From Paenibacillus albidus (GTDB lineage Bacteria; Bacillota; Bacilli; Paenibacillales; Paenibacillaceae): a stretch of DNA of 64,000 nucleotides. Position numbers and translations under genes: made by a program. Each line of letters starts with the position of its first letter. Within the stretch, counting starts at the first letter, position 1. Positions 1 to 7,517 of this stretch are shown here, one piece after another. The notes under the pieces were generated by a model. That model was not told where the DNA came from, made no database searches, and saw only the letters and a list, made by a program, of their open reading frames with translations. The stretch covers positions 124,001 through 188,000 of the forward strand of contig NZ_BMKR01000011.1 in the NCBI RefSeq assembly GCF_014644435.1, read 5' to 3'.

Positions 1-581
1 GCCTGTGTGCGGTCGGCTACCTGCAGTTTGGCCAGAATCTGGCTGACATGCTTCTTCACCGTAAATTCGCTGATAAAAAGACGCGCAGCAATTTCCCGGT
101 TGCAAGCTCCTTGCCCCAGTTCAATCAAAACTTCTTTTTCTTTTGGTGTCAGCTCATCGGTAGGACTGCTTCCACTCATACGCATTTTATCTTCCATTAA
201 TCCGGGATCATAATACTTTCTGCCCTTATGGACCAATTGAATCGCAAACAGCAACTCCTCGGGCAAAGCCTCCTTGAGCACATATCCGTCAACGAGCACT
301 TCCTCCGCCTTCAGGAAATCCTCCCGGCTTGCGGATGAGGTCAGCAGAATAAACTTGCTGGCAATTCCGCGTGTACGCGCCGCTTTGATTACATCCAGCC
401 CAGACTCATCGGCAAGCTTAAGATCAATCAGCACAAGGTCAGGCTGCGTCTCCTCAATGACCAGGAGCGCCTCTTGGCCATTCGTTGCCTCGCCAGCAAA
501 CTGTACATTAGGTTGCATCGAAATGACTGCTGCCAGTCCTCTTCTCACCAAAGGGTGATCATCTACAATGACGATTTTCAT
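1..581 (-). CDS. NarL/FixJ-type response regulator (C-terminus beyond window)
   Basis: DNA-binding response regulator; about 193 residues are visible and the end lies beyond the left edge. The receiver domain starts MKIVIVDDHPLVRRG. It has the acidic pair at the start, the phospho-acceptor Asp in LVLIDLK (about residue 53), and a Lys in YVLKEALP. A LuxR-type helix-turn-helix follows (LTPKEKEVL, then NREIAARLFISEFTVKKH). The start is fixed by AGGAGG seven bases before the ATG at 581. It lies 22 bases downstream of the kinase gene on the same strand, so the two form a two-component pair. ComA, LiaR and DesR belong to this class. Which one this resembles most cannot be settled by eye. Confidence 0.93.
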   Translation of the reverse strand, partial: MKIVIVDDHPLVRRGLAAVISMQPNVQFAGEATNGQEALLVIEETQPDLVLIDLKLADESGLDVIKAARTRGIASKFILLTSSASREDFLKAEEVLVDGYVLKEALPEELLFAIQLVHKGRKYYDPGLMEDKMRMSGSSPTDELTPKEKEVLIELGQGACNREIAARLFISEFTVKKHVSQILAKLQVADRTQ

Positions 582-603
582 TGAACGACCTCCTACCTGT
601 AGT

Positions 604-2250
604 TTATGCATTCTTTAATTCAGCCACGCCAACGGGTATCGAGATTAAAATTCTTGTGCCTGCATTTTCGCTGCTCGACAGCTGGAACTCGCCGCCAAGC
701 GATTGGGTTAAGTATTGCATATTCTTCATACCGAGCCCGCCGGTATTATCCTCGGACTCCGTCCAAAGCAAATCGGTATCGAACCCGACCCCATCATCAG
801 AGATGGATAACCGGATCCAGGTTGGCTTAAGCGACAGTTCAACAACCACCCGGCGGGCCGCCCCATGACGGATCGCATTGCCTGTGGCCTCGGATATAAT
901 CCGGAAAAGTGCCTTATGATAGGGATAAGGGAGACTGAAATCATCGCCCGTAATTTTAAGTTCAATCTCCACGTCATTTAGACGGGAGAGACTTTTCAAG
1001 TGCGACCTTACCATCCCCAGCCAAGTGGACCCGCCGCTTTTCTTGGAGCTAAGACTGTAAATCGTGATCCGCAGCTCTTTGGCAACCTTCGTCGCGGAAT
1101 CATGAATAAGCTCAATCTGCTCTTCAAGCTGGGTGTCGGACATCTTTCTCCATGTCTGCTTCAGCGAATGTGTGGCGTACACAATGCCGAACAGACTCTG
1201 TGACACACTGTCGTGCATCTCATCCGCAATCCGGTTCTGCTCGTTCGTGATAATCAGCCTGTTCTCAATAACGCCCAGCTCATGGCGCTCAAGAATAATG
1301 GCACTCAGCTCCGACAGGAACATCAGTTGTTGAATGTACCATCTGCGCCCTTCCAGGCCTTCGGCCGACTCCAGCTTCACACCGATCATCCCCACAAAGC
1401 GGGTGCTCATCCGAACAGGCATCAGCAGGAAGTCACCGAGTCCCGGCAAGCTCTTAAATACAGGCTCCCGCTGAATTCTCCATTCATGCTCATGCTTCTC
1501 AAGCTCCGAGAACAGGAATCGTTCTTCTTCCTGCTGCCAGCCGGTCTGACGGCTTTGTGGAGCAGGCTCCCCGCTTTTCTTCGCGAACCAGAAGAGCGCT
1601 TTGTCCAGCTTGGTGAGCTTCACCACATAATCCGTAATGACTTGGCCGATATTCATGAAGTCGTGCTGGCTTGAGGTCTCCACGATATGGTACAAAGATT
1701 TGATATGCTCCATCGTTTCATTCGTCCGCGCATTGGCTTCCTCCCGCTGGCGTTTCATCCGATTAACCATCTGCATTACTATAACCGTAAGTACCAGTGC
1801 TAGAAACAGGTTCCCGTTCTCCAGTGCAGCCGCTGCAAACGATTGGTCCGAAAAATTGAGAAAAAGGTAACAAAAAGCTACCATTATGCCGATATAACTT
1901 AGGAGCAGGCTCCAGCCAAAATAATAGGATAAAGATCCTGCGGCAATAAGTACGGGATTAAGTACATAAAGCTTAAAAGAACTGTCATATCCGCCTGTAA
2001 ATAACGTAAGCAGTATAATCCCCGCCATCTCCATGCCTACAACCAGCATAAGAAGCTGCGGTCTGTTCCTGAATCTGCGATAACCAAACGTAAATACTGG
2101 AGCAAACATACATAACAGAATGATTATGAGGAATTTATATATATCGGATGGTCCCATTGAATTCAGAAGATACATAAGTGATGTAAGGGACAAAGAAAAA
2201 TATCTGTAAAAAGTAATCATCTTATCTTCCATTGTGGCTTTTATTTTCAT
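604..2250 (-). CDS. Membrane histidine kinase, HisKA_3 family (ComP/LiaS/DesK class)
   Basis: Sensor kinase of 548 residues that should phosphorylate the downstream regulator. The N-terminal 170 residues hold about six hydrophobic segments with short loops. A cytoplasmic GAF-like region follows (about 190-330). The HisKA_3 phospho-acceptor box DEMHDSVSQSLFG is near residue 342. The HATPase_c domain shows NAIRHG, DDGVGFD and GGLGMKNM. A purine-rich GGGTGGTGGG precedes the ATG; a second Met (residue 11) is a possible start. The six-TM, no-large-loop sensor suggests it senses something in or near the membrane. Kinase class and partner type match ComP-ComA, but also LiaS and DesK, so the ligand is unknown. 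Confidence 0.92.
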   Translation of the reverse strand: MKIKATMEDKMITFYRYFSLSLTSLMYLLNSMGPSDIYKFLIIILLCMFAPVFTFGYRRFRNRPQLLMLVVGMEMAGIILLTLFTGGYDSSFKLYVLNPVLIAAGSLSYYFGWSLLLSYIGIMVAFCYLFLNFSDQSFAAAALENGNLFLALVLTVIVMQMVNRMKRQREEANARTNETMEHIKSLYHIVETSSQHDFMNIGQVITDYVVKLTKLDKALFWFAKKSGEPAPQSRQTGWQQEEERFLFSELEKHEHEWRIQREPVFKSLPGLGDFLLMPVRMSTRFVGMIGVKLESAEGLEGRRWYIQQLMFLSELSAIILERHELGVIENRLIITNEQNRIADEMHDSVSQSLFGIVYATHSLKQTWRKMSDTQLEEQIELIHDSATKVAKELRITIYSLSSKKSGGSTWLGMVRSHLKSLSRLNDVEIELKITGDDFSLPYPYHKALFRIISEATGNAIRHGAARRVVVELSLKPTWIRLSISDDGVGFDTDLLWTESEDNTGGLGMKNMQYLTQSLGGEFQLSSSENAGTRILISIPVGVAELKNA

Positions 2251-2832
2251 CCCACCACCCTATTCTCCAGTTTTGTGGAAAATGCGAGCTTCTTTTGTGC
2301 TGCGTTAAAAGCATCATACATGAGAAGAATCACAATAACAAGTTACCTTCCTGACTGTGAGCGTTTACATTACAAATAAATCACACTTTTTCCTGTACTT
2401 TTTTCATAAAATTGACATTTCATATCCATATATTCAAAAGAATGCGTATTCAATGTTACATTAGTGTAACCACTTGAACAGAAAAAGCCTGTCCACATTG
2501 TGGCCAGGCTTTGATCACATAAATTATGTTAATTTTTCTCGAAATATCCAGTTGTAAAACTGTCATTTCATAGGGTTCGCATTTCTGATATAGTCCATAG
2601 GAACTATACAGGTTCCTATTTAGGTTCTGTTAATATTATCTAGACAATATCACAGATGAAGGAGAACTGTCAACAATATCATACATTTTACGACAGCATC
2701 TACTCCCCCGCTAGTAGAATAGTGTCAAAAGAGAAGATTTAATCACGAAAATTACAGGTATCAATTACCATAACTTCGATAAATATCCTCGAAAAGAAAA
2801 ATAGATGCTTATAATGCAACAAAGCCGAAATT
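2251..2832. other. AT-rich intergenic region with inverted repeats
   Basis: No convincing gene is seen here. At 2484-2511 a hairpin with arms AAAGCCTG/CAGGCTTT is followed on the minus strand by TTTTT, which looks like an intrinsic terminator for minus-strand transcription arriving from the 3 kb side. At 2598-2618 a 7-bp inverted repeat (TAGGAAC, 7-base spacer, GTTCCTA) could be an operator. The rest is low-complexity AT-rich DNA. Confidence 0.5.
2356..2369 (-). promoter_or_regulatory. Candidate cre (CcpA) site
   Basis: On the minus strand TGTAAACGCTCACA fits every position of the Bacillus catabolite-responsive element consensus TGWAANCGNTNWCA. It lies about 106 bases upstream of the kinase start, so carbon catabolite control of the two-component pair is possible. 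The match is seen; function is inferred. Confidence 0.45.
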
Positions 2833-3042
2833 TTATTGGGGGCGGTTTGCGTTACAGTGTACCCGCCATAAATAGAAACATCCAGCTCTTCCCGGATATG
2901 TACCCTCAATTCGAGGAACGGGAAGTTGGTTCTCTTCTATTATAAGTGTGCACTCCAGCAGCAGCGCTGCCTGGTCCATATCAGTGGCCGTCCCGCCTTC
3001 CCCCTGTCCAGGAACTTTAGACGAAAGAGGCTTTAAGCCCAT
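2833..3042 (-). CDS. Small ORF coupled to the oxidoreductase stop, unknown
   Basis: A 69-codon reading frame whose ATG directly abuts the TAA of the upstream oxidoreductase gene (TAAATG), so it could be translated by coupling. It has no clear ribosome binding site of its own, no transmembrane segment and no motif I recognise. It could be the decayed remnant of a following gene or a chance frame. Confidence 0.25.
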   Translation of the reverse strand: MGLKPLSSKVPGQGEGGTATDMDQAALLLECTLIIEENQLPVPRIEGTYPGRAGCFYLWRVHCNANRPQ

Positions 3043-4119
3043 TTACCGCAGTGCCCATGGCTGGCTTACCGAAGTCACCGGCTCGCCGCTGTTCACCGCC
3101 TGCTCCAGCAGCAAAGCCAGATACTGGTCTTGGCTGCCTTCGGCCAAGCTGTAGAAGGACGGCCCACCCGCAACATGCAACCCCATGCGGACAAGGCTCT
3201 CGGCGATCGCAATCTCATCCTCGGCTAACCGGGCCGGCGCAAAGCGGTTGCGGTAGAGCCACTCCCCGTCACCCATAATCCCCTTGAGATAGAAGCCTTC
3301 CAGGTTGCCGCCATGCCCGGCCTCTATCCGCCGCAGTCTGCTGTAGAGTGGCGTATCAAACGACTCGAGCCAGGCGACCTCATCGCCTGTAATCTCCCCA
3401 CGCTCTCCGCGCACCAACAGCCGGTTGCCCCGGATCCAGGAGAAATACTGGTCACCCGTGAAATCAAACACCCCAAGCTTGTCTCCAAAATCCAGGGAAG
3501 CGATCAGCTGCTCCGACCGGATCAACTCCTCGGCAAGCGGAGGGCCGTAACGCTGCGGACCTTTGACAAGCGGAGAAACGAATCTTTGCCCGCGGATAGT
3601 AACGTTCTCAAATTGGCCGCCCAGCAGCTGCCGAATCAGGCTGATGCCATGATATCCATGAGCTGCAGATACCTGCGCCTGGCTGATCGCACCGAGACGG
3701 CCCGAACGGGCCAAACGGATTTTTGCCGCATGCATCGGCTGGAACAGGTACTGCTCGGCAATCTGGATGACGGCAGCGTCCCCGACCTCATTCCACAGGC
3801 CGACTAACTGCTCCAAATCCGGTGCAGGCGGAGTCTCCGCCAGAACAGGAATGCCCGCGTGGGCAAGCCGGATAATATACTCCCTGCTTACCTCCCGTTT
3901 CAGGCTGACAACTGCAAACGAATATCCGCCTGCTGCGATAAATTCCTCGATAGCCGTATACACCCTCACCCCCCAGGTTTTGGCAAGCACTTCAGCTTTG
4001 CCTTCATCGCGTACATACATAGCGCCCACGGCAAATTGCTCCGGCAGCGCCCTGGCGATCCGCAAATAAAACTCAGCCCTCCAGCCTCCGCCTACCAGTC
4101 CAAAAGTAATCTTATCCAT
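3043..4119 (-). CDS. Gfo/Idh/MocA family oxidoreductase, atypical active site
   Basis: NAD(P)-dependent sugar or inositol dehydrogenase family, 358 residues from the ATG at 4119. That ATG is 11 bases after AAAGGA; the ATG at 4131 overlaps that site and is too close. The Rossmann fingerprint is GLVGGGWRAEF at the N-terminus, followed by the usual alpha/beta substrate domain. In most members the conserved EKP motif supplies a catalytic Lys; here the matching stretch reads LAETPPAP, so the Lys is replaced by Thr. The enzyme may be non-catalytic, a sugar-binding regulator, or use different chemistry. It lies divergent from the isoprenoid-synthase-like gene with 119 bases between starts. Confidence 0.85.
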   Translation of the reverse strand: MDKITFGLVGGGWRAEFYLRIARALPEQFAVGAMYVRDEGKAEVLAKTWGVRVYTAIEEFIAAGGYSFAVVSLKREVSREYIIRLAHAGIPVLAETPPAPDLEQLVGLWNEVGDAAVIQIAEQYLFQPMHAAKIRLARSGRLGAISQAQVSAAHGYHGISLIRQLLGGQFENVTIRGQRFVSPLVKGPQRYGPPLAEELIRSEQLIASLDFGDKLGVFDFTGDQYFSWIRGNRLLVRGERGEITGDEVAWLESFDTPLYSRLRRIEAGHGGNLEGFYLKGIMGDGEWLYRNRFAPARLAEDEIAIAESLVRMGLHVAGGPSFYSLAEGSQDQYLALLLEQAVNSGEPVTSVSQPWALR

Positions 4120-4150
4120 GTGTGAATTCATCCTTTCTGTAAAATTCCCG

Positions 4151-4179
4151 TTGAATTCAAAAATACAGCACGTTATAAT
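4151..4179 (+). promoter_or_regulatory. Sigma-A type promoter for the isoprenoid synthase-like gene
   Basis: TTGAAT (4151-4156), a 17-base spacer and a perfect TATAAT (4174-4179). Transcription should start near 4186, about 50 bases before the gene. Confidence 0.72.
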
Positions 4180-4238
4180 CAGGACAAAGGACCCACTTTA
4201 TCCCACCTACCTCAAACTATATGACAGGGGATATACCT

Positions 4239-5192
4239 ATGGATTATTGGCTTCATACCTACGAGAAAGACCTGCGGCTTGTGTTTCAGGACTGCTCCCG
4301 GATCATTTCCGGATTTCCTGAACCACTGGATATGGCCGGTCACTCCTATCTTGATCATTTTAACGTATTTTGTACAGGAAGCCGCAACAATTACATCTGC
4401 TATCTGCTGCCCTTCTGGATGCAGGAGGGATGTAGCCTCACCATAGAGAATACCCGCCAAATGTCGGTGGGCAACGTCTTCCTCATGTTATATTTCTTCA
4501 TTCAGGATGATTTGATGGACAGCCTGGGTCCCAACTCCTCTGACAAGCTTCCGCTGGCCAATCTGCTCTACATTGAGTTTTTGAATATTTACAGGGCTCT
4601 TTTTCCGTATCCTTCAACCTTCTGGACTTATTTCAACCGGTATATAGCAGAATGGGCTGACAGTGTCACTAACGAACGGACGTCCGACTACTTCCTGAAC
4701 GACCCCATGAAGATCGCCCGCAAAGCCAGCCCCCTCAAGCTCTCAAGTACCGCTGCACTTCTGCTCTCAGGTCAGTCCTCTCTGGTTACACCCGCAGAAA
4801 CCATGCTCGATCATGTCCTGCTGACACTGCAGATGCTGGATGATTACGAGGATTGGGAAGAAGATTTAAGCATTGGCAACGCTAACAATTGTCTATTGTC
4901 CCTTGTCCGCTCCAGGCTAGCGATTACCCATGAAGAGCTTACTGCAGAGAAGGTTAAAGATTTCATTTATACCGCCGATGGACTTGCGGAGTATGCCGCC
5001 CGGGCCCAAGACAATCACAACAGGCTTCCGGACTGCCGATTGATGGCTCCACGCCTGACCGCCTTTCACTCGGGAATGATCCGGAATCTCCAGCAGATTG
5101 CAGCTGAAATCACGCGAGAGAAGTTGCTTTTGCAGCATGGGGGACTCTATTACTGGCTCTCCAAAAATATGACTCAGGACCCAAAACAATAA
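4239..5192 (+). CDS. Class I isoprenoid synthase-like protein (ComQ/terpene synthase fold)
   Basis: All-helical protein of 317 residues. The first aspartate-rich motif is FFIQDDLMD (about 87-95), a DDxxD metal and diphosphate-binding site. A second, QMLDDYEDWEED, lies near 200-211. Both motifs are typical of class I prenyl transferases and terpene synthases. The ATG at 4239 is chosen because GGGG sits eight bases before it; an in-frame ATG at 4221 has no such site. No membrane segment or signal peptide is seen. It is followed after 69 bases by a short NHLP-leader peptide gene, and no other maturation enzyme is nearby. In Bacillus the ComQ isoprenyl transferase sits directly before its ComX peptide substrate. 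By analogy this enzyme may prenylate the peptide, but it could also make a small terpene. The aspartate motifs are seen; the substrate is inferred. Confidence 0.75.
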   Translation: MDYWLHTYEKDLRLVFQDCSRIISGFPEPLDMAGHSYLDHFNVFCTGSRNNYICYLLPFWMQEGCSLTIENTRQMSVGNVFLMLYFFIQDDLMDSLGPNSSDKLPLANLLYIEFLNIYRALFPYPSTFWTYFNRYIAEWADSVTNERTSDYFLNDPMKIARKASPLKLSSTAALLLSGQSSLVTPAETMLDHVLLTLQMLDDYEDWEEDLSIGNANNCLLSLVRSRLAITHEELTAEKVKDFIYTADGLAEYAARAQDNHNRLPDCRLMAPRLTAFHSGMIRNLQQIAAEITREKLLLQHGGLYYWLSKNMTQDPKQ

Positions 5193-5212
5193 TAGAATTA
5201 CCAAAAGTCCTG

Positions 5213-5221
5213 TGCTATACT
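5213..5221 (+). promoter_or_regulatory. Extended -10 promoter candidate for the peptide gene
   Basis: TGC-TATACT (TGn plus a TATAAT-like box) lies between the two genes, about 40 bases before the peptide start. The -35 region is poor. It suggests that the peptide gene can be transcribed separately from its upstream neighbour. Confidence 0.4.
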
Positions 5222-5261
5222 GGTGAGGAAAATATAAACATTTAAGGAAAGGGTGATTCAT

Positions 5262-5501
5262 TTGTCCGAAGCAATTCTTAGAAATCAAGTGATTCAGAAG
5301 GCATGGGAAGATCCAAGTTTCAAACAACGTTTGCTCTCAGATCCCAAATCAGCCCTCAAAGAAGCTCTAGGCATCAGCATTCCTGACAATGTAACCCTCA
5401 AAGCCGTTGAAGAAGGCTCCAATGAGTTCTACCTCGTTATCCCTCCCAGCCCGGCTTCCGGTGTGATGAAATCTGATGTAACCACACTCGGTTCCTGGTA
5501 A
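5262..5501 (+). CDS. NHLP-leader type RiPP precursor-like peptide
   Basis: Short peptide of 79 residues from a TTG start at 5262. That start has AAGGAAAGG nine bases before it; the in-frame GTG at 5253 touches the same site and is unlikely. The N-terminal two thirds match the nitrile-hydratase-like leader peptide (NHLP) family: VIQKAWEDPSFKQRLLSDP, then ALKEALG, IPDNV and FYLVIPP. Only a short tail follows (SGVMKSDVTTLGSW), which lacks Cys, lacks the Gly-Gly cleavage motif usual in NHLP precursors, and ends in Trp. No lanthionine, YcaO or radical-SAM gene is near. Its neighbour is an isoprenoid-synthase-like gene, so prenylation of the terminal Trp, as ComQ does to ComX, is a plausible hypothesis. 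Alternatively it is a stand-alone NHLP protein of other function. Confidence 0.8.
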   Translation: MSEAILRNQVIQKAWEDPSFKQRLLSDPKSALKEALGISIPDNVTLKAVEEGSNEFYLVIPPSPASGVMKSDVTTLGSW

Positions 5502-5520
5502 TCCATCATAGACTCTAACT

Positions 5521-7413
5521 TCATAAGGAGCGGGAATCTGCTTCCGGAGCATCTGCCAAGGGCAGAATGGTTATGGACTCGGTTCCTGCTCCTTTTGTGC
5601 TTAAGAAACGCACTTCACCCTGCATTGCCTCAATGATCCGGAAGGTGACCATCAGCCCCAATCCCGTTCCTTTGGTTTTATTGGAGAAATAGGGTTCGCC
5701 CAGCCGGCTGAGCACCTGCGGGTCCATGCCTTCCCCATTGTCGCGGATATGAATAAATACATGATCCCCCTTGCGATACGCGGTCAGATCTATATTCCCT
5801 TCCTCCCCAAAAGCTTCGATACTGTTCTTGATCATATTAATAAATGCCTGCTTGAATTTGGACGAGCTTCCTTTCACCCATAGATTATCCGCTACGGTCA
5901 GCTCCATATTCCCCCCATTTAAATGACAGAGCGGCAGCAGAATACTCCTAATATGATTAAACTCCTCTTGAAGGTTAAGAATGGAAGTCTGCTCAAATTC
6001 CGGTTTGGCAAAGGTTAAAAAGTCAGTAATGATATTGGAGGCGCGATCCAGCTCACTAAGAGCCATCAGCATATATTTTTTGTCGCCGCCGTTTGTTTTC
6101 CCGCTCAGCAGCTGCAGGAAACCCCGCGTAACCTGAAGCGGATTGCGCACCTCATGGGCTACAGATGCGGCGAGCTCGCTGATAATCTCCATTTTTTCGG
6201 AACGCTGCAATTCATTGTTGAACAACTCCAGCTCCCTGGAGTATTTAACGACCTGCTGATGGCTCAGCGCCAGCCGCCGGCCAACAATAACGATCAGTGA
6301 CATTATGAACACCACAAGTCCCCACTTCCAAAGGTACAAATCGTAATTGCCGTTACGGGCATAATACCAGAGCAGCTCACTCACTCCCGTCAGGGCCGCC
6401 GCCCCAAAACCGACAGCAAATATAATGGCATCTTTGTTCCTCCGTGCGGCATAGATGATCACGCAGGCAATCAGCAGAATAAACTGGGCAATCAGAATAT
6501 ACCCCACAATGGTGGTGGAGATGAAATAATAAAACTCAACAAAAGTGTTGCCCGAAAGACTGTTAATCACAAGCCAGCTCAGACAGAAGGCGGAGTAGAC
6601 GACCTGAAATTTACGGAACCGGCGGATCACCGCAAATTTGCCGCTGCCGAATATTTTCTCAAACAAAAAGGTTAAGGAAGGCAGAAGCGAGAGAAGCGCC
6701 AAATCCAGAAGGATGATGCTGACCGGGCCCAGACCGCTGTAAAAAGTATAAATAAAAGGAGAGTAAGTGATGGAGAGAATTCCGGTAGAAGCAATGACGA
6801 TAGCCAGACTGACGGCAATGGAGAAATATTCCCTGTTCAAATAAAACGCGCACACAAACAAAACAATGGCCACAAAAATAAAAGCACTGCCGAGAACAAT
6901 ATCAATCAGGCCGTGTTTCATAAATTCCTTCATCAGCACACGATGCTCACCGATCAGCACTTTATCCTTGATTCCAATCCGGTCCTGAAGTGTTTCCGTC
7001 CATATGTATAATGTTTTGCCCTGATCTTTGGTACTCAAAGGTATCAGTAGAGAATAATTATCTTTGATATACGAGCGGTCTCCTTCAAAAACAAGCCGTT
7101 CCTCCAGATACACCTTCACATGCAGCGCATAGAGTGTATCCACATAAAGAGCGGGAGAGCTATAATCCAGAGGGGGCAAGGCTATACGAGTCCAGGCAGC
7201 GGATAATCCGGGCGGCAGTTCCGGTATGCCCTTCCTTGCATCAACATCCAGCCAGCCCTGCTGAGGGTCATTAGCCGCTCCAAATTTCATTTGCCACTCC
7301 GTAATTTCCCGGGGCGTATAAGGGCCAGCTGCCGCTGATTGGATAGAGCCTGCCACCAGAAAGAGCAGAAATAGCACCACTGTTACATGAAGAATTTTCG
7401 CATTCAAACGCAT
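5521..7413 (-). CDS. 7TM membrane sensor histidine kinase A
   Basis: Kinase of 630 residues. The start at 7413 has GGGGTG six bases before it and opens a signal peptide (MRLNAKILHVTVVLFLLF); a frame extending upstream is not needed. Order: signal sequence (1-28), extracellular domain (about 30-185), seven membrane helices (about 186-375), coiled linker, HisKA with HEVRNPLQVTRGFLQ (about 424), and HATPase_c with IKNSIEAF, DNGEGMD and GTGLGLMV. This layout fits the 7TMR-DISM class. The kinase half looks like Bacillus sporulation kinases (KinA/KinB type). It is a paralogue of the gene at 7518 and lies downstream of it in the same direction. Its 3' end converges on the NHLP peptide gene with 19 bases between. 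No response regulator adjoins the pair. Confidence 0.9.
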   Translation of the reverse strand: MRLNAKILHVTVVLFLLFLVAGSIQSAAAGPYTPREITEWQMKFGAANDPQQGWLDVDARKGIPELPPGLSAAWTRIALPPLDYSSPALYVDTLYALHVKVYLEERLVFEGDRSYIKDNYSLLIPLSTKDQGKTLYIWTETLQDRIGIKDKVLIGEHRVLMKEFMKHGLIDIVLGSAFIFVAIVLFVCAFYLNREYFSIAVSLAIVIASTGILSITYSPFIYTFYSGLGPVSIILLDLALLSLLPSLTFLFEKIFGSGKFAVIRRFRKFQVVYSAFCLSWLVINSLSGNTFVEFYYFISTTIVGYILIAQFILLIACVIIYAARRNKDAIIFAVGFGAAALTGVSELLWYYARNGNYDLYLWKWGLVVFIMSLIVIVGRRLALSHQQVVKYSRELELFNNELQRSEKMEIISELAASVAHEVRNPLQVTRGFLQLLSGKTNGGDKKYMLMALSELDRASNIITDFLTFAKPEFEQTSILNLQEEFNHIRSILLPLCHLNGGNMELTVADNLWVKGSSSKFKQAFINMIKNSIEAFGEEGNIDLTAYRKGDHVFIHIRDNGEGMDPQVLSRLGEPYFSNKTKGTGLGLMVTFRIIEAMQGEVRFLSTKGAGTESITILPLADAPEADSRSL

Positions 7414-7517
7414 GCAAGCACCCCAGTACAATTTTTCAGAAGCAAACTCTGTTATAGTTACTATTTCGCCCAGCCTTCTGTACAACCCTTCAAAGAAACG
7501 GAATTCCCCCAAAATTT

